This document shows, piece after piece, positions 41,501 through 53,005 of a DNA stretch of 64,000 bases. The notes beneath the pieces were generated by a model. The model had not been told where the DNA came from. It worked only from the letters and a program-made list of their open reading frames with translations, and did not search any database. The stretch covers positions 62,001 through 126,000 of the forward strand of contig JAANDG010000134.1 of NCBI GenBank assembly GCA_036852015.1. Reading direction: 5' to 3'. Both the position numbers and the translations under genes were made by a program. Origin of the DNA: Pelodera strongyloides (taxonomy: Eukaryota; Nematoda; Chromadorea; Rhabditida; Rhabditidae). Position 1 is the stretch's first letter. Each line of letters starts with the position of its first letter.

Positions 41501-42043
41501 CCGTAGTATCACTATACCAAAAATTTATGTATAGACATTTAGTCAGATTTCCCAAAGTTGGTGCAATACTGTTTTAAACTATAGTAGGGTTGCAAAACAT
41601 TCTACTACATGAATGATCGCTATCCTGCCCAAATAGGCTAAGCCTAAGGACAAATAAAGTTATTTTTTTACTACTGCACTGACAAAATTGGCGTGCAGCC
41701 GGCAACGTTCTGGCGGGCTATTTGCATGCCACAACTAAACGGGTTCGACTTTTCCACGCCGCATGCGCGCCGTCAGCTTGCCGCTTGCACGCCATACCTT
41801 CGCAGTGCACCTATGTCTAGAACACCAGAACTACAAAGTAAGAAGGGAGAATCAAACTTACTAATAGAACTTGCGGCATACGGGAAGAACAGTTTCGAAT
41901 AGGCATTCTGGACTAAGATGCCCAAAGATCATATCGAGAACCTTAATTGGCAAGGCGCTGAAATAATCAACTTTCTTTTCTTTCTTTTCTTTCCTCATAT
42001 TCTCCTTCTGGAGCTGTTTGATTATGCACATGACACAGGACAT
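38566..42043 (-). CDS. Compact F-box protein with acidic tail (141 aa)
   Basis: Six minus-strand exons: 42043-41862, 41413-41374, 41236-41201, 39506-39483, 39167-39090 and 38631-38566. They total 142 codons, with phase 2 then 0 throughout. Exon 1 ends in an F-box (YFSALPIKVLDMIFGHLSPE, then ETVLPVCRKFY) and exon 2 (VNSKRWWKQRIE) is clearly paralogous to the F-box/WD genes. Then it differs: PVKDAHEEIATL, VIYEATRK, a predicted helix CALHHESVKVAMDILALV, QPPEDEET, and an acidic C-terminus ending ESDEDFDF. No WD repeats. The F-box should bind SKP1 of an SCF ubiquitin ligase; how it would choose a substrate is unknown. ATG is 3 nt after TTTCAG. Introns hold family-A elements and a 610-bp nested palindrome. 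Exons 4-6 could belong to another gene, but the in-frame total argues against it. Confidence 0.7.
38648..38825. mobile_element. Family-A MITE in last intron of compact F-box gene
   Basis: AAAGCGAAATACCGGCCGG to CCGGCCGGTATTTCGCT, both ends intact except the TTAA. Only 17 bp from the acceptor of the last exon. Confidence 0.9.
40042..40115 (-). repeat. tRNA-Leu-like SINE or pseudo-tRNA
   Basis: Reverse strand has GGCCCAGTGGTCTAAGGCGC (box A) and a perfect T-arm GCAGGTTCGCTTCCTGC, but acceptor arms do not pair. The same layout occurs at 62345-62430. Confidence 0.55.
40292..40475. mobile_element. Family-A MITE with TTAA on both ends
   Basis: AAAGCGAAATACCGGTCGG to CCGAACGGTATGTCGCTTTAA. Shares its right TTAA with the next element. 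Confidence 0.9.
40472..41084. mobile_element. 610-bp TTAA-bounded palindrome with nested palindrome
   Basis: TTAAAGGGACAGGCCCACGA to TCGTGGGCCTCTCCCTTTAA. Arms continue through AATATTACTGTGAAA / TTTCACAGTAATATT. A second palindrome (40718-40862, CCCGTATTCTCGGGTCGACG / CGTCGACCCGAGAATACGGG) sits at its centre. Half copies lie near 51125 and 56070. Confidence 0.85.
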
Positions 42044-42065
42044 TTTCTGAAACACGACATGAATA

Positions 42066-42240
42066 TTAAAGCGAAATACCGGCCTGTTTTTGAAACACAT
42101 CGAGTACACTTGCATTCTTATGCAGCGTATGCAAAAAAATTAGAATAAAAATCGGGCTAAATTCGAGCAAATTAGCATAAGTACATCATAAGTCAGTTGT
42201 GCGCTATGCGTTTCAAAACCGGCCGGTATTTCGCTTTATA
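42066..42240. mobile_element. Family-A MITE upstream of compact F-box gene
   Basis: TTAAAGCGAAATACCGGCC to CCGGCCGGTATTTCGCTTTA. Lies 23 bp upstream of the start codon, within the region expected to be outron or promoter. Confidence 0.9.
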
Positions 42241-42244
42241 GATT

Positions 42245-42630
42245 TTAAAGGGATAGGTTCACTTCTCTTTTTATTGTTTTTATTAATAATAGTACAAATA
42301 TCATTCGTAATGAAAAGTAAATCAAACACAGAACTGTACGCCAAGTTACAAACTACACTCGCAGTTCATTTATTTCCCACACACGGAAAATAAATAGCGA
42401 GTGTAGTTTGTAGCTTGGCAAATTGCCAATGGCCCGCGAGATCTGTGTACGGCATTAGTTTTTGCGTTTAGATTCTGGCTTCATATCAACTATTTTCCAA
42501 TAATAGAAGCTTCTTCCACGAGGCGTACAGTTCTGTGTTTGATTTACTTTTCATTGCGAATGATAGTAACTATTACTATTAGTAATAAAAACAATAAAAA
42601 GAGGTGATTTGAGAGGAACCTATCCCTTCA
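42245..42630. mobile_element. 385-bp palindromic element
   Basis: AAAGGGATAGGTTC to GAACCTATCCCTT. Arms include GTAAATCAAACACAGAACTG / CAGTTCTGTGTTTGATTTAC. A related left end is near 44535 (AAAGGGATTGGTTCATC). Confidence 0.8.
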
Positions 42631-43687
42631 AGAGCACCGAGTTATATCAACCGAAACCGCAGAAAGACAGACATTGTCCGGTTCATTTCTGAAGCCGAAC
42701 GAACTGGCCTTTAGAGGAACGCAGTCACCATATCTTTGACATTTTTATTTGTTTTTCATTTAATATAGGAAGGCATGGAAAGAAGATCAATACCAAGTTT
42801 TAGAGAATCAAACTCGGGGGAGAAAATTAGTTTCGGTAAATTACCGTCGCCTAGCCGGTTGCTTATCGCTTTGGGTTTTATCATCAATCATCATACGGGT
42901 TTACAGTCGATAAGAGTAAAAAAGTTACAAAAAAGTTACGCACCGCGTGAGTAGCTGGGCCTCTTAAACGTGCCTAGCCAGTGTGTGTGTTTATCTCTTT
43001 CATTGACATTGTCCGTTTATTAAATCGTATTGCTTGAATAAAGAGTTATATATAAATAAAAAAAATAAAAACTGCAAACCGTGGCCGAGCAAAACTAAGC
43101 TCAAATAGTAGCCGTGGATTCACACAACTCTGATGTACAGACGTAAGCAAAGTTTAGAACAAATACCAAAAAGCACGGTTTGGATACTAGCAATAGCAAT
43201 GCCCAAAAACAACATAACGAAGTACTGTAGTTGAATATTCGTTACGTACAACAGTTGTGTGCACCTGGAAGAATGCCTAATACCAAAAGTGCCTAAACTG
43301 TGACTACATTTGTTAATTCCCTTTGAGTCAGGTGCACTTCACGGGCCCACCGTACCCAGCGGTGCTCCCTCCAGGTGCTTCGCAAACTGGGAGGTTTGTC
43401 CCAAGCAGATTCTTAGCCAATGGCAATAGTATATTTCGATCCTGTATCATTAGCATAATCACTGTTATCCTTAGTTTGACTTATATGATGTGGTTGCGAT
43501 AGTTGCGTTGGGCTTTTTACTAAGCAACTAAGGCATTACAACTTGTTTTGTTCAGCTGTGAAAACTAGGCCCATTTTTTTGCGTTCAGATGTGCTCCACC
43601 ATAGTTTACAGCGCTAACCTTAGCCGATACATACTACCTACTACCTACGGAACAAGCGCGTAACCTCCGTGAAGCTAAAGTAACTGG

Positions 43688-43732
43688 TTTAAAGCAAAAT
43701 ACCGGTCGGTTTTTTGAACGTATCGTGGACAA
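43688..43732. mobile_element. Family-A left-end fragment
   Basis: TTTAAAGCAAAATACCGGTC then TTGAACGTATCGTGGACAA. No right end. Confidence 0.7.
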
Positions 43733-44032
43733 ATACACGCGACAATTGCATTTTATTCAAACTAATCAATGACGTTGTACAGAATGACCAAGTGGAAATC
43801 ATTCAATGTACTAGCATTTGATGAAGAATATGGAACAGCAGGAAGTTGAACCTGTATGAACACATTTACATTAGTATCAACAATATGAACAATAAACTAT
43901 ATGAACACATTAGTAAGAGGATTCACTTTGGCGTGGCTTTAGACTAAAGGGTCGGTACAGGGGCCGATTCCAAAGAAATTTACCGCTGGGGCAGGTTACA
44001 AGCGATTTCGATTTTGCCCGCTCACTTGTCTC

Positions 44033-44299
44033 TTATGGGGTTTCCAAGTATGGTCGATTTTGCTTCCAAGTATAGAAACATTTACCGTATCTTGGCACTA
44101 CACGAGCATATCTACAGGCGGTTTTTACGACCGATCGCCACGGGACCATTTGTCCGACAAATGATTTGCTTTGATAGCGGATTTTCTATAATGCGGATGT
44201 GTCAAAATTACGCAAAATTACGGTAGACTGGCTCACTATTTTGCAATTGATACTTGGAAGGAAAATGCACGGTTTTTGACTTACTTGGAAACCCCATAA
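44033..44299. mobile_element. Family-B palindromic MITE, long subtype
   Basis: CTTATGGGGTTTCCAAGTAT to ACTTGGAAACCCCATAAAC. Shares ATCGCCACGGGACCATTTGT with 30198-30468. Ends 53 bp from the stop codon of gene C. Confidence 0.85.
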
Positions 44300-44351
44300 A
44301 CTTCTTTATCTCTTTGCATTCTTTGCATTGATTTATTATTCCTTCTTTATT

Positions 44352-47300
44352 CTAATCATCATTAGTCCAAGTAATTAATGAGCCGCGGCTGCATCCCACG
44401 ATCACATTTCCATCTCGGGTGTCCATTACAGTTGGGTACTGATTATCAGGGAACTGACTGAAAGTACCCAGATGTGCATGTCCCGGTCGCAACGAAAATG
44501 CCTGAAATATAAGTTTACACAATAAATTCAGAGTTAAAGGGATTGGTTCATCTGAAATAGTGTCTGTTTTTTATGTTTCTTTATTTTCTATAAGGGATAG
44601 TAAAAATTTGGAACACAAAAAGTAGTCTTCTATTTCAATACTCACGAAGATATTGGGTGATAAAGTGGTGAATTGATCCGTTCGGAGTGCAAAAAGGGTA
44701 TTTGTCCTACCTTGTTTGTATGGGACAATTACCATTTTTGTATCAAACAATAGGGAGTGAACTAACATGAGACAGTTTGCTGTTAAGTATGAACTTAGGC
44801 TTCCACTTAGATTTGGGCTATATTACAGCATTGGTGTTTTTTATGTAGAATATATTCATAATAAATTTCAACAATGTCTAGTACCTTGACCACTTTCCCG
44901 GTTTGAGCCAGCAGCGAACCACGGTTCCTGGCCAGTATATTCGCGCGGCGCTTCACATATTCGTTTTCGTTGCACACAGAGAACGAGTAGCTATGCGTCA
45001 GCGTGGACGGCTCAAACACTTGCACCATACCCCTAAAACAAAGTTGACACCCTGTATGGATAACTGAGAACCCGATATGTGCCTGTCCAAGTCCTCTAAA
45101 ATAATCGGTCTGGCTCATTTCGGGGCTTTTTGGAAAAGCTCACCGGGTAAATATCATATTAAAAAAAAATCGGCGCATTTCGGGCTATAATTATTTGTAA
45201 TGGGAAAAGTTTTTCTGTAATAATCGAGTACACACCGTAGGTTTTACTTTCCTGTATATGTGTTTTTTCCTGAATATAATAGAAACCGAGAACCTTTCGG
45301 CACTAGCTTTACTAGTGATACGGTATTTATTGAGTTGAATTGAGGCTGTGTTTTTCGCTGTGTCAATTACCGTTCTCTTCTGATTATCATCCCGAAGCCA
45401 AAGCCTAAGCCTAAGCCTAAGCCTAAGTCAATTATCCCTACTGATTATCATCAGAGGGGTATTTGGCCTAAGATAAGAAAAATAGTCAGAGCCTACCTGT
45501 GATTGCAACACTGCAGGAGCCCATCGAACCAATTCATAGTTACGTCTCTGTAATCTTTTTCCGGTATGAATGTCTGGTCAAATGTATGTTGTAGTACCGG
45601 CACATCATACTTTCTAATATCGACGACGACCAGCTCGTCTGTGAATGCCAAATAGACATATGTACCCTGAAATTCCGACGTTTTTCAAGTAATTGGAGAA
45701 ACGCTTTGCAGCTAATAAGAGCAGTCCACATATAGTGCGTAACGAACGTGTATATAAATAAATTAATAAATCTTTTTTACGACACAAGTGCTTGCACCTT
45801 TTATCCAAGGAAGTTCAAATTTCAATTTCATAGGCCTGCCTTAGTGACCAGTTTATGATATTAGGTGTCAATTTCAATAACATGTCACTACTGATCATGA
45901 ACTGCAGACACTAAATTGGTCATCCATGAAAAGCAGTGCGTCGTGAACAAATGGGTTCGCTGGCTTGCTATGAGAGCGCAAACAATTTAGTATACAGCCA
46001 TTTAGTATACGGTAATTAGAAGGTAATTATAACGAAAACATTGCACCAAAAAAAAAATGAAATTTAGGAGCTCACCTTAAATGCGATAGCTAATAGAACC
46101 TGGAAGATACCCATGGAACACTTATACTTTTCTCGACCGAGCTCCTGTAAAAAAGTGCACATCATTGGCATCTTAATAATTTAGGCGACCTCAAGCGCTG
46201 CTTCTCACCACACACACGACCGGAGTTCAATTCCCGTAGCTGGTTTCACCGATCGGGTTGCAAAACGGCACTAGATGGAAATTTGGGGAGATTTCTTGGA
46301 TCAGGGCTGGCCACCCATTCAGTAATCAAAGATGGCCTCAATCTCTGGAGCGCACTACTTCGGTAGACAAGAGCGGACACCACGGACCCCTTCAGGGCCC
46401 TGAAGAACCGTCCTAGATTTAACCTTTAATAATCAAAATGCGCGAATATACTCTCACTCGCCTGAAGTCCGTTGTGCGTATCGTGAAAAGAAAGCTGCCC
46501 GACACCCGACGCACTCGCCAGCAACCCGTTCTCATATGCAATTTGCACGATCATGACATTGCCATGATAGATTGCAATTTCCTGCAAGAAATAAGGATTA
46601 TTTTCAGGTTTGGGCTTAGGCTTAGGCTTAGTCTTAGTCTTAGGCTTAGGGCTACGGGAATAGGCCTACAAATCTATTAGCTGCGAGTATCTTTGGATCG
46701 ACGATAGCGTATGCCCATCAACTCCTCAAAAATAAGTTGCCACCCAAAAAAAAGTAGCTGGAGCAGGAAAGAGAGCGCAGACACACATACAGTGCTCAAA
46801 TATCAATATAAATAAAGCCTATCCTACTATACTTTTATTCTAAATATAATCACTGACTAAAAAAAACTAACAGAAAAACGGCAGAATTTGATCGACAGTG
46901 TAAAGAACCGATTAGTCGCGCGCCGCACCATTTCATTGCACAAAATTATCGCCGCAACAAAATGGCGCGCAGTGTTTCTTGAACAGGTGCGCAAAAGGTG
47001 CGGAAATGGTGCTGCGCGCAACAGAACTGTTGTACCGTAGGGGTAAATCAACGAACAAAAAAAGCAAAAAAGTGCACGAAAATTCTAATATCTGGTGAAA
47101 TTGCCGTACTCTAACTGTCGAGTTGTCGATATTCCACAACTTTACGCAGCGGTCCCAAGATCCGCTTATGAATTGATCGGTGGTACCGGCCATTATGACA
47201 CTCGACACAACCTTAGTATGTCCAACCGTTTCATAGAAAAGGCCTTCATTGTCCTGAATGGGTGCTATGGTATAACAAAGAAGCACGAGACCCGATCTCA

Positions 47301-49889
47301 CACAAATATACTAGCTATGGAAATACCATCCTAATTTGTACTTTCCATGCTAATTCTTACTGTATTTTTTACTTTCTCCAAGCATTAGAACGTTTCCAAA
47401 ATGTCCATCCCGAACAATGAATTTGCATGGTTTCCTTTCGAAAAAGCAATCAAGAACGCGCCCTAAATCTTGAAGCGGCCGGGATTGAAACGCATCACGG
47501 ACAACTGAATTCTTGCGTATTTATGTAAAGTTGCTCAAATTTAGCTCGATTTTTTTAATTCTAATTTATGTTCATTTGCGCAAGCTGCATACGAATTCTG
47601 GTGTTTTCGCTGCGTTTCAAAAACCGGCGGGTATTTCGCTTCAAATGAGAAAAGTGTCACAGAATGTGTTCGTCTATTTCGAGCATAAGTGGCCAGTCGG
47701 AACAAAGATCCGCCATTCGTTTTCACGATGCAGGACCGTTTTCGCATCTTTTCAAAATAAGCGCAACTTAGTATATCGTGTAACCTTGGGAAGATACGCC
47801 TCAGGCATTTCATAGTGTATAGTTATGCCCGTTTTTTTCGTAGTATCATCAGCTCAGGCGGGTCTCGTACCTACCATGGCTCTAGTCAATTATAGGAGTC
47901 CCATCGTTTCTATATACGCTGACTCTCTTTCTTTTTCTTGGTTTAGTCTTTCTGGGCTTCGGTTTAATTACCCAGGTTTGAGGTTTGCCTCAGACAGACG
48001 GACAGACGTTTTTACACTTTTCGATTATAGGGTGGAGGTTTAAAAAGGTAATGATTAGAAGGAAAGTCAAAGAAGGGAAGTCGCTCACACTTCGATCATC
48101 AAGATTCCAAACTTGAAGGAGTCTGTCAGAGTGAGAGTATCGATCTGTAGTAAAGCACTTCTCTGTTGCTGATATGCAGAATCGACTTGAGGAGTTGCGG
48201 AAAATACGCACTGCTTCCACATTTCCGGCACCGCATGTGACAGCTTGTCTGCAAATTAAAAACGCACCGTGGACAACTGAATTCTTACTTATTTATGCAA
48301 ATTTACTCGCGTTTTCTCAGTAATAATACGCTGCCTTCCCGGTTTTTTAAAGCGAAATACCGGCCGGTTTTTGAAACAAATCGAATACACTCGCATTCTT
48401 ATGCAGCCTCTGCAAATGAACATAAATTGGAATAAAAAATCCAGCTAAATTCGAGCAACTTGACATATTGTCCACGATGCGTTTCAAAACCGGCCGGTAT
48501 TTCGCTTTAAAATGTTACCGTTTCTGGTGTTCCCAATTAGACCACGCCTCCTCCTCTCTCCATATAGCATCCAAGTTCCTAAAACAGTTGTTAGATTATT
48601 TTATTTTTGTTTTACACGCCGGATGGTCCTGAGACGAAGTGAAGTGTAAACCAAAGCCCAAGCCTAATTAAAGCGAAATACCTCGTGGAAAACTGAACAC
48701 TTACCTAATTATGCTAATTTGCTCGAATTTAGCTCGATTTTGTATTCTAATTTATGCTCATTTGCATATGCCGCATAAGAATGCTGGCGTACTCTACTAG
48801 ATGTGTTTCAAAACCCGGCCGGTATTTCGCTTTAAGCTAATTAAGCAGCTATTCGCAACGTACCTCAATGGCGTGGAGCCGGACGTCTCAACATCGTATA
48901 ATTGCCTCCGCAGCGGGTGTTTCTGAAAACTAATAATTAATATTGTAATTACTTCTTTCTCTTCCTTTGGCCCTAATTGCCTCCAAGAAATTAGCATATC
49001 GGAAATGTCGGAGGTTTGGAGTCAACATTTTTCCCCGGTGAAAACCATTTGGCGACCAAGCAATTACGGTTTCTCTGCTTAGGCAAGTCGGTTTCGTATG
49101 CAGTGCATTATTTTAGCTGGGTTTCAGCGCTTTAGAGAGCAGATTAGTAGACATGTTTACTTTCTGAAAAGATTATTATTTTCTAGTTTCTGAGATGTTT
49201 CTGAAAAGGAAATAAAGAAACAGAATAGACACATACAAACAAGAAATAAGTTTCAAAATGATTACCTCAATACGAAGGTTCCACCATCTGCTATTGTTGA
49301 CAACACTGAAAAAGTAAATATTTAATCTATGTACAGTAAGTTACGTGGGAAGAACATCGCTACCTTACATAACCGACGATTACTTATATTTATATTATGT
49401 ATTGTATTACTCTCTCTCACTGTTTCTCTCAAACTCCTCCTTCCTCTCTCTCCCCCTCTCTCTCTCCTCGAACTCCTCACTTTCTCTCTATCGCTCTCTC
49501 TAAAGGGGCACAGAAAAGTTTCATTATATTTGAAGGCTTTAAACTGAACATATGTCGTAATATGTGTTCCCATTTACTGATAAAACAGTGTCCAACATAC
49601 ATAGGTGCCAAAAAGCGGGTGTTATAGAGCTTTCAGCACCTAACTAAATAATACGTTCTTATACTCTTATACACCATGAATTGAGCATATCAAAGCAAAC
49701 TTACTGATAGAATCTCCGGCATACGGGAAGCACGTTTTCGAATAGACATTTTGGTCGAAGATGCGCAAAAATCCTTTCTAGAATTTCATTTGGCAGGATG
49801 CTAAAATAATCGACAGCTTCTTGTTTATCTTTCTTCTTATTTAGCGATAGTTCCTTGATATGTGAAATTATGCCCCTGACACATGACAT
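44352..49889 (-). CDS. F-box/WD40 protein, copy C (434 aa)
   Basis: Eleven minus-strand exons: 49889-49705, 49305-49266, 48922-48864, 48578-48519, 48248-48089, 47253-47110, 46581-46462, 46144-46076, 45666-45497, 45032-44885 and 44501-44352. They sum to 435 codons in frame. Residues about 28-62 are the F-box (YFSILPNEILERIFAHLRPK, then NVLPVCRRFY). Then RWWNLRIE, an EEEAWSNWE helix, and WD-like blades: RLLQVWNLDD, SGSWDRCVKLWNIDNS, YENGLLASASGVGQLSFHD, LVVVDIRK and GSLITWT. Expected role: substrate receptor of an SCF ubiquitin ligase, with the F-box binding SKP1 and the propeller binding targets. The exon-7 donor is GC (CAG|gcgagt). ATG lies 3 nt after TTTCAG. The stop overlaps AATAAA closely. 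The exact FBXW orthology is unclear. Confidence 0.88.
45397..45427. repeat. Telomeric array, copy C intron 9
   Basis: AAGCCTAAGCCTAAGCCTAA, about five units, downstream in transcription of exon 9. Confidence 0.85.
46185..46430 (+). repeat. Possible SINE with tRNA-like B box
   Basis: CCGGAGTTCAATTCCCG resembles a B box, preceded by a Leu-like GACCTCAAGCGCTG and followed by about 170 bp of non-coding sequence (GATGGCCTCAATCTCTGGAG). A second copy was not found, so this is weak. Confidence 0.3.
46607..46652. repeat. Telomeric array before exon 7 of copy C
   Basis: About seven TTAGGC/TTAGTC units, 26 bp upstream (in transcription) of exon 7, matching the position in copies A and D. Confidence 0.9.
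47470..47645. mobile_element. Family-A MITE in copy C intron 5
   Basis: GAAGCGGCCGGGATTGAAAC to AACCGGCGGGTATTTCGCTTC. The left end has lost AATACC. Confidence 0.75.
47961..47982 (+). ncRNA. SL1 spliced-leader-like sequence
   Basis: Starts GGTTTAATTACCCAGG and ends TTTGAG. It equals the 22-nt nematode SL1 except for G at position 15. It is followed by GT (TTTGAG|GTTTGCC), as in an SL RNA gene, and GAGGTTTGCCTC can form a hairpin over the donor. No convincing Sm site (AATTTTTG-type) was found in the next 60 nt, only CGTTTTTAC. It could be a divergent SL RNA gene or a relic. It lies antisense in intron 5 of copy C. Confidence 0.45.
48347..48510. mobile_element. Family-A MITE abutting the exon-4 donor of copy C
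   Basis: TTAA both sides, AAAGCGAAATACCGGCCGG to CCGGCCGGTATTTCGC. Its right TTAA ends 9 bp from exon 4, so it supplies most of the intron's 5' end. Confidence 0.92.
48668..48835. mobile_element. Family-A MITE in copy C intron 3
   Basis: TTAAAGCGAAATACC (GGCCGG deleted) to CCGGCCGGTATTTCGCTTTAA. Ends 29 bp from exon 3. Confidence 0.9.
49410..49505. repeat. CT-rich microsatellite
   Basis: CTCTCTCTC with interspersed CTCCT, in intron 1 of copy C. Confidence 0.85.
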
Positions 49890-49998
49890 TTTCTGAAATA
49901 AATACATATCAAGTTTATATGCAAACAGCTATGGCGCTTCCATGTTTGTGAATCGCACAAACGAAATGACAAATAAGTGTACACGTTCGCCATTTTGC

Positions 49999-50092
49999 AG
50001 TACTGAGACCAAGTGCTGAGACCAAGACCAAGTACTGAGACAAAGTACTACTGAGACCAATTGCCGTACTGAGACCAAGTAAATGTCATGGT
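49999..50092. repeat. CTGAGACCAAGTA iterations
   Basis: Six to seven irregular repeats of ACTGAGACCAAGT in 90 bp. Confidence 0.8.
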
Positions 50093-50761
50093 CCCTTATG
50101 GAATGGTTGAACCATTTTGCAGGTTCACTGTTTTTCGTGGACCTGTCCATTAGATGAACATTTCATCCAAAGCTGGTCACCAAATGGTCACGAACAAGTT
50201 ACGAACCAGCCACCATATGTTTTTTTTGGTAAAAAAAAAAACTTAGTGACGGACCACGTTTTCTTTGCAAGTATTATGTTTCCCGGTGCAACGAATTCGA
50301 ATCTGCTAAATAATGCATCTATTCTACATTATACTCAATGAAGCTCAGGATAACACATACAGAATAGTGCAGCGCTCTATTCGTAAACTCTTCTGCAATA
50401 TAATATCATTTACGCTTGGACATCAATGCAAAATGACCCAATCACGGATATTCACTGACTCCGAAATAAGCGACTTGAGTCTCATTACATTAATTATAGA
50501 CAATACGATTCCGACTTTACGTCTCTCGCCGCATGAAGTGACTTTAAAATACTGCACATGCAATACTTCAAAGAAACACAAAAATGGGCATACTTATATG
50601 AAAAGTCGGAAACGTATTGTTCATAATTAATGTATTGAGACTCACGTAGCTTATTTCGGGAGTGCGAAAAGTTGGACTGTTTATACCAAATATTGAAAAG
50701 TAATATGGATTTCCTTGCCGGCATGGTGACAAATAAGCGTTTCTCTTTTATATACTAAAGC

Positions 50762-51029
50762 CGCGTTCGAGTTGGGAAAAAGTTGGTGGAATTCCGAAAT
50801 TCCATCGTTCGAGATGGGACACCGGAAACGTAAATGTTTTTCCGCTGTTTAACCCGGACCGTCGGGGTCAACTTCGATTCTGCGTCATTTTTGGCTCCTG
50901 CAGTTGTTAAAAATATAATCCCACAACGATTCCACTGCGGTATTTTTGCTTTTCCACGCATGTTTCAGCGTCCATCTCAAACTGTGTAATTCCGAAATTC
51001 CACCAAATTTTTCCCAACTCGAACGCGGG
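50762..51029. mobile_element. 270-bp palindromic element
   Basis: CCGCGTTCGAGTTGGGAAAA to TTTTCCCAACTCGAACGCGG. Inner pairs GGAATTCCGAAATTCC / GGAATTTCGGAATT-type. Confidence 0.85.
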
Positions 51030-51609
51030 GAGGTCATTTTCGTTTCTGCGATTTGCAAGCGAAAAAGAAATCGTGTATATGCGCAGGCACAAGTAAAATT
51101 GTAAAATTGGAATGAGTGCAACCCTTCAGGCCCACGTATAAAAAGTTTTCCCCAATTATTTTGTGATGTAAATCCCGAATTACTGAAATGTTACTGCAAA
51201 AATAGTTTTGCATAATATGCAAATTCGCCTGATATATCAGCAAAAGAAGATCCACAATTAGCTACCGTTTTCTGAACGTGCAACGGGTTGAAAACCTCAA
51301 AGAATATATTGGTCAATGAATAAGGTCAATACCTTCATTAAAACAATATCAAGAAGCATTTTACTATGCAACACATTGTGTTTCAATGCAGTGTTTCATT
51401 ACAGCTACAGAACATTAAAATGCTAATTATACAACAAATTAACAAATTGGACAAAACAAATAGCAAAAGTATGATAGATAAAGGTAATAATGGATCATGT
51501 TCTGACTTGATACTTCGTTCCGACTCGAGCGTATACGAGGAGCCGGGTTGGGTCTCACCCGTACGATGACCTCAGATGATACGAGCGAAAAATAACTCCC
51601 ATCAGCCAG

Positions 51610-51745
51610 AGATTGAGCGAGAGAGAGAGAGAAAGTGAGAGAGGGAGGGAGGGAGGGAGAGAGAGATAGAGGAGAGAGAGGGAGAGCGAGAGGGAGAATA
51701 AAGCAAATCACAGCGAGAGGACTGAGAGGGAAAGAGAGTAATAAA
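51610..51745. repeat. AG-rich microsatellite
   Basis: Purine tract of GAGAGA, GGGAGGGAGG and AGAGGGAG units over 135 bp. Confidence 0.9.
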
Positions 51746-52049
51746 GAGAGACGGTGAAAGAAAAATGCAGATAACTACTGTAGACAGATTAGAATGGTAG
51801 ACATAACGTAGTTATTAAAGTCTACCACAGTATACATAGTTAACGCGGCTTAAAGTGATTGTTGGGAAGCTCTGCGGTAATAACACCACCAACCCTATGG
51901 AAGCAACTATTTAGCTACTGTTTTCCGTTTTCTTTCCAGTTCCATCCCCCTATAAGGAATGTCTTATGTGTACTTATAGCTTGTCCCATGCCAAAAACTG
52001 CAACTGTTACCTAAGTTCCCATTTAGCCATGGGTAATTGACTTTTTTTC

Positions 52050-52196
52050 TAGTGGCCGTGCACGACAGTATAGCCTCCCTGTACTCGAGGAGTTGTCACT
52101 GCTTCTCGCTGATTCATGTGCTCTCTCACTTTCTTTCACCTCCCACTGAGCGGCTGGGAGCATGCTCCCAATTTTCCTCGCACAAGGCCACAGTGA
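52050..52196. repeat. Repeat family D copy
   Basis: GTGGCCGTGCACGACAGTAT on the left, CTGGGAGCATGCTCCCA and CGCACAAGGCCACAGTG on the right. Confidence 0.6.
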
Positions 52197-52315
52197 CCCC
52201 TCTGGGGTTCCTCGCGGGCTGGATTATTTGGCCCAGGCAGTCTGTATCCTTAGCCCATAGCTATAGCTCTGCTTTCGTTCAAATTAACTAACTGATGTTA
52301 TTTTGGTATACTTGG

Positions 52316-52496
52316 TTAAAGTGAAATAACGGACGGTTTTTGGTACGTATGTCAAACAACTTGCATTCCCATGCATATATGCAAATAAGAATTAATTGAA
52401 TAAAAAACGTCACCAATCGACCCCACTTATTAGCACAATGAACATAGAAATGCAGTTATTTGAGATGCGTTTCATGCACCGGCCGTTATTTCGCTG
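52316..52496. mobile_element. Family-A MITE, diverged subtype
   Basis: TTAAAGTGAAATAACGGACGG to CACCGGCCGTTATTTCGCT. Same subtype as 27519-27709. Confidence 0.75.
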
Positions 52497-53005
52497 TATT
52501 GGTACCTTGCTTTTTTGGAATTTATACTTAAGCTTTGTTCATTTAGTGGCCAGAGTTGTGTGAAAGTTTTCGCTGTTATCACTTGACTTTTTGAGCAAAT
52601 TTCTATATGATTTTAGTAGTTTATATCAATTAGTGCACCATTGTGGATTACTAGGTTTGCTGCACTTTTTTCAAAATTACGTTTTTTTATATTTTATACA
52701 GAGTTGTGAACGCGTGTCTAGTTACTTTTTTAACGCATAGTTTTTCTCCACATATTTTCCAATGCATGACAATAGAAGAGTTTTTTTTAAAGGGACGGGC
52801 CCATCAAAATAAACCTATACTTAGCGTTTTTTTTATAATTTGTATAAATGGGATTTATTTATTTATTATTATATATGTACACTAAATTTCGGCTAAACTC
52901 TATCCCAGCTGAAATTTTTTGGGTTCGATATTCGGATAACTATACCGTAGACATACAACAATTGCACCCTTATTTCTTTGCCTTCCAGACATCTTCTTTC
53001 AGCAA

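Larger units (their letters stand above)
42044..44351. other. Interval between compact F-box gene and F-box/WD gene C
   Basis: Contains a family-A element (42066), a 385-bp palindrome (42245-42630), a family-A fragment (43688) and a family-B element (44033). The stretch 42640-43680 shows no exon I can support. Confidence 0.45.
49890..53005. other. Divergent intergenic interval between copies C and D
   Basis: Contains short CTGAGACCAAGTA iterations (49999-50090), a 270-bp palindrome (50762-51029), an AG-rich tract (51610-51745), a family-D copy (52050) and a family-A copy (52316). No gene recognised. Promoters of C and D would lie here. Confidence 0.5.

Noticed and set aside
43321..43420. GC-richer island that could be a structured RNA
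   Set aside because: It stands out in composition, but I could not build a convincing fold or match it to SRP, snRNA or 5S RNA.
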